From assembly GCA_030407085.1 (NCBI GenBank), contig CM059583.1:44136001-44200000 (forward strand): a stretch of DNA of 64,000 nt, written 5' to 3'. The notes below the pieces were generated by a model, which had not been told where the DNA came from, did no database searches, and worked only from the letters and a program-made list of their open reading frames with translations. Shown in pieces: positions 59,192 to 64,000 of this stretch. Positions within the stretch are counted from its first letter, which is position 1, and each line of letters starts with the position of its first letter. This DNA comes from Trichopria drosophilae. Taxonomy: Eukaryota > Arthropoda > Insecta > Hymenoptera > Diapriidae. A program made the translations under genes and the position numbers.

Positions 59192-61047
59192 TGTAACGTG
59201 AGTCGATGTAACTGATATATCTTAATAATTATATATTCTTTTTAAAATTTGACGCTAACATTTTTTTTCCATTTCTTAGTTATACATGTGCGAGCCTCGT
59301 GAGAATTAGACATTTTCCGTCAATTCCGAGTGCCCAGAAAATGTTGCGATAGAATCTTTGCTCAGCTGCAACTAATAAAATATCATTTCGACTCCCGTTG
59401 CCGCTTTTTATCTTCTACAAAAAAAAAATACGAAAAATAGATAAGGCCGAAAATACTTTTAAGTTAACACCGGTGAGGCCTGTTCAAATTCAAACAAGGC
59501 CCCGGTTTACTCGTAGATTAAGTTTATGATCTTTTTCCGCTGGAGAGCTCTCAAATACAACAGGCCAGATGGAAAAGCGTCTTATTACAGCCAAAAATAA
59601 GTTTTAGTTCTCATGTGAACAAAAGATTTTCTTACATGATTATTAATTTCTATTCTGCATTGCAATATGCAATCCATCCATTTTCCATACGAACCATGGT
59701 TCACCTGGTGCATATGCGTATTTTTGGCTGGAATAATTCTTTATAAATCATAATGTTTATTAACATCAATACTTACGCAAATATTTCAATTTATGTTTAT
59801 AATAAAATGAATATTATTATTATTATTAATTTACGAGGATTATTGTTGTAACGTTATTATTTCGCTAAATGTTGTTACTTTTCAATTAGTGATTATTATT
59901 AATGTTATCAATATTATTAGAACATTGTCGAGTTGAGTACACAAATGCATTTAGTGTGAGTGTCAAAAGAGACACTCCTTTTTCCTCCGGTGGCCCAATG
60001 AGGCCCCTCCGTTTGAGTAGGCGAGTGCAAGAACATGATGTTTCCTTGTCTCTCAACGTGATTTTTCCGAGGACCAATTTTTTTTATTACTTCTGGCCAG
60101 AACGAAGATTGGCCAGAGATCGGAAACGCATTTTCCCCACCCCATATTTTCGACTATACCGAGTCTACGTGTTACAGCACTCGTCTCTGGGAAGTCAGTT
60201 TCATTTTTAATTTCCTTAGTTCGCATGTTTCAATTTCATTTTAAGGTTATTCTTCGCGTATATTTGAAGTTCCATTAAAGTTTAATAATTCGGGTTCAGA
60301 ATATTTTTACGTTAAGAAACTAAATTTGACACCAGCGATCTAACTATTCTCCAAGGAAAGGTGAGAAACGATTTATAATCTTTAAAAAAAAAGGAGATTG
60401 TTGTTAACCAAACTTAAAAATTTTTTTCTTAAGTTTTTCTCGACTTGAGAGGTTGAAATAACTTTCACCCTCGTCGAACAATTAATTAATTTGACTAGAG
60501 AGATGGAATTTAAATTTCACCCTCGTCCAAAAAATTTGTTTCTCGACTTGAGAGGTTGAAATAAACTTTCACTCTCGTCAAATAATTTTTAATTCAACTT
60601 GACCGGTTGAATTTACCTTCACGCTCGTTGAATAATTTTTTATTCGACTTTGAGAGGTTGAATTAACTTTCACCCTCGTCGAATAACTTTCAACTCGACT
60701 TGAGAGGTCGAAATATATTTCGCCCTCGTCTTATAAATTTAGTTCGATTTGAGCGATTGAAATTAATTTCACTCTCGTCGAATAAAAATCAGATCACTTC
60801 GCGTAATAGTTTAATTCCGATCGTCGTTAATGTTAATGATAAGATTAAGATATTTTTGAATTAATTATTGTACTAGATTTAAGTTTCATTTATTTATAAA
60901 ATAAAACATTTTAATACATATATATAATATTTTTTTTTCTAAATTTCTTAACCCTTTCCTGGATCTTGGTCGCCCCAAGTTAAGAGGGGCGAACAAATGC
61001 ATCAATTAAAATTACGTTACTGACGGCACTTTCCGCCCGACGTAACA
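59192..61047. mobile_element. Solo LTR (1,856 bp) inside the capsid gene, TTAG duplication
   Basis: It starts TGTAACGTGAG and ends CGACGTAACA. TTAG stands at 59,188-59,191 and 61,048-61,051. Like the LTR at 43,098 it is a TG...CA unit ending GACGTAACA with a 4-bp duplication, but the bodies are not visibly similar, so they are probably related families rather than one. No internal coding region remains. It carries the tandem repeat at 60,425-60,790. The orientation is unknown. Confidence 0.7.
60425..60790. repeat. ~58-bp tandem repeat within the LTR
   Basis: About seven imperfect units, each with CGACTTGAGAGGTTGAAAT, then CTTTCACCCTCGTCGAATAA, separated by AT-rich stretches. Unit length varies between about 50 and 62 bp. 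Confidence 0.85.
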
Positions 61048-62257
61048 TTAGTCTCAAAGCTCGTATTCACCCCAACGATACAGAAGACAACGCCAAAGTC
61101 GCGCCTGTGAATAACTTTTTCATTCAATGTTTAATCAGGTAGATGTTTTCTTTAACCAAAAACTAGTATCACCGCCTAATAATACCTACGCCTATAGATC
61201 GTACATTGAGACATTATTGAATTACGGTCCAGCGGCAAAGTCTTCGCACTTGACTTCGACGCTTTGGTATAAAAACACTGGGGATCATATGGATTCGTTA
61301 CCGTCAAGTACGCATAATGTTGGACTGACTAACCGTAAAAAATATACTGAAAATTCTCAAACAGTGGATCTCATTGGACATTTGCACTGCGATATTTTTA
61401 ATCAGGATAAATTCATGTTAAACGGAGTCGAAATACGCTTGCGACTCGTCCGCTCTAAAGATTCGTTTACTCTCATGGACGAATCGGTAGATGGAAAATT
61501 TTCAGTCAATATCAACGATATTACGTTACTAGTACGTCGAGCCAAGATAAACCCAGGTATACTTCTCGCACATGCAAAAACCTTGTCAAGTACTACAGCG
61601 AAGTATCCTCTCACGAGAGTCGAAGTAAAATCGTTTGCGTTGCATAGTGGAATACTGGGTGATACACTTGATAACGTTATTCTAGGACAGTTACCGAAAA
61701 GGGTGGTTATCGGTTTTGTCGACAATAAAGCTTTTAACGGCGATCGTCGACTTAATCCATTCAATTTTAAAAATTACGGTATAAACTTTTTATCGCTCTA
61801 CGTTGACGGTACACAAATACCTAGCAAACCTCTACAGCCAAATTTCAAAACAAATTCAAAACTATTCGTGGAAGCGTATCATACACTGTTTTCAGGTACA
61901 GGTATTCATTTTATGAACGAGGGGAACGAAATCTCCAGGGATGAATTTGCAAATGGCTATTGTCTGTTTGTTTTCGATCTAACGTCTGATCTTTCTGCAA
62001 GTTGCGCTACTCATTGGAACCTCGTAAAAAGCGGTTGCTTACGTATAGAGGTACGCTTCGATGCCGCTCTTGAAAATACCGTAAATTGTATAGTCTACGC
62101 AGAATACGATAATGTTTTAGAAATCGACTCTTCACGTCAGATTATTACTGATTACAATGCCTAAATTCGTAAAGAGAGGGGACACTGTATCATTTAAAAG
62201 ACTGAAACCGAAGGAAATCTGACATTAGTTACACGATCCCAGTATAACGGTACAAGT

Positions 62258-63028
62258 ATGGAGTTTATCGTCGACGTTCAAGGTTTTTAAAACAAAAAGC
62301 ACAATTTCATTCCAAAAGAAATTGCTGTTGTTTGCATCGAGAAAAACTATATTGGTCACTGGATTCTACGATCGAACGATAATTTCTCCGAATTACCTGA
62401 CAATTCGCGAAAGACAAATTCGTATCTCTCCGAGCATCATCACGGGATCGAGTGGTTCAACGGTGAATCAGACACGTGTAAAGTATTTCACTCACTTCAA
62501 GAAATCACGCGACATGCGAGTCATATTTACGTACGTGGATATCGAAAAAAAAGATTTCTGGAGAAAATTATTATGAGGCCATTCACAAATTTAGAAGAAA
62601 ACCCGGATGCTCCAAAGTTCGCCGAAATTCGATCGAATGAAACGTTCTGTATTTATCATGGACTCAGAGTCTCTGACAAATACACGTGCGCTCTGAATAA
62701 TGCTGTAAATTTGCGAGAGTGGCTGATTTCGCAAAAATCCGCTTCTGACGACAACAGCAACAACAACAACAACATAGACAACAATAAAAGTCAAGATTGG
62801 AGTTTGCCGCATTCCACCTCGTCGTCGTCATCGTTATTGTGTGTTTCTACAGAAACTAGTTTCAGTTTCATCGCCGAAGATTGCAGTTCGGAGGCGCCTA
62901 ACAAAATCGCCAATGAATTCGAAACAACTGTTACGATCCCTTTAATACATCCAAGGGCATACGAAAGGCGTGTATCCGGCAGATCTGATTCCTCTGGTGT
63001 GGACGAAACCTGCGGTACTAATCGCTAA
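62258..63028 (+). pseudogene. Maverick exonuclease-like protein, one nonsense codon
   Basis: The ATG at 62,258 begins MEFIVDVQGF, followed at once by TAA (62,288-62,290). The same frame then stays open to 63,028. Readable blocks are FIPKEIAVVCIEK, HHGIEWFNG, HASHIYVRGYRK and a CIYHG...CALNNA region near residue 150, followed by a Ser/Asn-rich tail. Insect Mavericks often carry a protein beginning with FIVDVQGFK; the RNase H-like start (DxE in DEDD exonucleases) appears here as DVQ, so catalytic activity is doubtful even in intact copies. The function is inferred only. It follows the capsid gene by 94 bp and overlaps the protease start. Confidence 0.6.
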
Positions 63029-63419
63029 CACGGACGATAAAACAAAACCAGGTTCGCACTGGGTAGCATTCTACGTTGACGAATTTTCCAATGGGATCTT
63101 CTTTGACAGCTATGGATCACCACCATTCATCACGCATCACATTCTTCGCCTCCGACGCAATTGTAAGACGATCCGTTGGAGCGACAAGTGTCTTCAGAGC
63201 TTTACTTCTTCTGTGTGCGGTCAATATTGCCTTATGTTTTTATATAATATGTCTAACGGTTATAGCCTATATGATTTTCATCAGAATTTCTCTACTGACA
63301 CTAGAAAAAACGATTACGTCAAAAAAAATGATGCATGTATCAATTACTCGTTTAATTATGGCGGTCAATATAATAACAAATGTAACCAATCGTGTAAGCT
63401 TAAAATATACTATGTTTGA
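62913..63419 (+). pseudogene. Adenain-like cysteine protease (C5/Ulp1 fold), one nonsense codon
   Basis: Such proteases mature the capsid in adenoviruses and Polintons. The ATG at 62,913 is followed nine codons later by TAA at 62,943-62,945. From there the frame continues with KGVYPADLIPL, GSHWVAFYVD (catalytic His), FFDSYGSPP (Asp), KCLQSF (oxyanion Gln) and SSVCGQYCLMFLY (catalytic Cys in VCG), all in the order of the family. About 168 codons in total is a normal size. The start overlaps the end of the preceding gene by 116 bases in another frame. Confidence 0.85.
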
Positions 63420-63509
63420 ATACAATACAATGTTTTCTTATTTTATCCTTGTCCTTCGTATATTTACTAATTTAAAAGACCTCATACATTTTCGACATTC
63501 ATTATTCTA
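63420..63509. other. Spacer between protease and right TIR
   Basis: Short AT-rich stretch; the 144-codon frame that overlaps the protease here is a shadow. Confidence 0.6.
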
Positions 63510-64000
63510 GTTTGTAATTTTATATTATTTTGTATAGTATAATTTCTTGCTTACTTCTTGAATCTTGTCTCCCCTCATTTTTAAGATTTTCCTAGAAAAT
63601 TTCGTCACTCGAACATGCGCCACATGTGCGTTTCAACACCGTAAGAAATTACAGACTCTCGTTTCGACCTGCAAGAGGAGTGACACACGCGCAACATATA
63701 TATATAAAGGTCGACATCGATGTGTTGTGTAGGTAAATATTAATAGACATCATAACAAAAAAAAATATGACAACTAATACGCAGTCAGTGAGTGGTCGTT
63801 GAATCATGACCTACATCAAATTCTCGCCAAAGGGAGCCCGTACAGATTCGTTTATGTACGGTTAGTGACTTCACAACTGCGTTATCATTTATTATTATTA
63901 TTTGTTTATACGTACATTGAAGTTAAAGAATCATTATTAATACCTGTCTGACACTAATTACGCAATCATGGGGGATTAGCACAGTCTATATTATTTTTTT
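63510..64000 (-). repeat. Right terminal inverted repeat of the Polinton (incomplete)
   Basis: The reverse complement of this stretch matches the left repeat. The part up to about 63,690 matches the first left unit (about 45,970-46,170), including TTTTCTAGGAAAATC and GCAGGTCGAAACGAGA; the part after it matches 46,176-46,490. It is cut by the window end, with about 0.8 kb of it expected beyond. Confidence 0.85.

Larger units (their letters stand above)
58989..62164 (+). pseudogene. Major capsid protein, split by a solo LTR
   Basis: The N-terminal part (58,989-59,191) encodes LDLFTLPPTQTTIESSHWVH and VPGHGEEYIDLAHTM, the start of Maverick double-jelly-roll capsid proteins. The rest (61,052-62,164) includes KVAPVNNF, then MFNQVDVFFNQKLVSPPNN and LLNYGPAAKSSHLTSTLWY, the family's signature region. 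The 1,856-bp insert between carries TTAG on both sides, and the codon phase before and after it agrees, so the frame was continuous before insertion. A separate one-base-type frame change lies just before 61,127. Both lesions stop production of capsid from this copy. Confidence 0.88.
45383..64000. mobile_element. Polinton/Maverick element, degenerate, right end outside window
   Basis: Polintons are large DNA transposons related to adintoviruses and virophages that encode their own protein-primed DNA polymerase, integrase and capsid genes. Here a long terminal inverted repeat begins AGTAGTATAGGG near 45,383, and its reverse complement is entered at about 63,510 and cut by the window end. Position 64,000 corresponds to 46,176 on the left, so about 0.8 kb of the right repeat is missing and the whole would be roughly 19.4 kb. 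Between them lie polymerase, integrase, capsid, core-like and protease genes. Almost all are broken. The left six-base flank is GACATG; the matching target duplication cannot be checked here. Confidence 0.9.

Overview
The window is insect nuclear DNA, probably hymenopteran; the placement rests on protein resemblance, the CpG-rich genic DNA and the transposon mix, so species is not claimed. Genes have introns with GT/AG borders, intergenic DNA is AT-rich, and decayed transposable elements are abundant. No bacterial gene, rRNA, tRNA gene or CRISPR array was seen.

Left third (1-16.3 kb): the 3' part of one host gene on the + strand, ELL, an RNA polymerase II elongation factor. Six exons (6,897-16,258) join in one frame: 709 codons plus stop, entering mid-gene, so the first coding exons lie upstream of the window. 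Introns hold an ATTC-rich satellite, a SINE with a 12-bp target duplication, and several short inverted-repeat elements (MITEs). From 16.3 to about 25 kb the DNA is CpG-rich and nearly free of transposons, possibly a long ELL 3' UTR.

Middle (25-45.4 kb): a transposon landscape. It has a second SINE with a 14-bp target duplication, an R1-like LINE fragment, a mariner-type transposase tail, three long palindromes (one with 542-bp arms), three copies of a roughly 550-bp dispersed repeat, and a solo LTR with a CATA duplication. It also holds a DNA-level duplicate of the last two ELL exons with their intron. That duplicate keeps an empty TTAA site where the parental intron carries a 705-bp MITE.

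Right third (45.4 kb to the window end): a Polinton/Maverick element of about 19 kb, a virus-like self-synthesising transposon. Its left terminal inverted repeat starts near 45,383; its right one is cut by the window end. On the - strand it has protein-primed family B DNA polymerase and a three-exon unknown gene. On the + strand it has a frameshifted unknown gene, a conserved Maverick protein, a DD35E integrase, a probable penton-type capsid protein, a Gly-rich/Lys-rich core-like protein, the major capsid protein, an exonuclease-like protein and an adenain-like cysteine protease. The polymerase, integrase, core, exonuclease-like and protease genes carry nonsense codons or frameshifts, and the capsid gene is split by a 1,856-bp solo LTR with a TTAG duplication. 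No packaging ATPase was found. The element is therefore a dead copy whose genes together once covered replication, integration and particle assembly.
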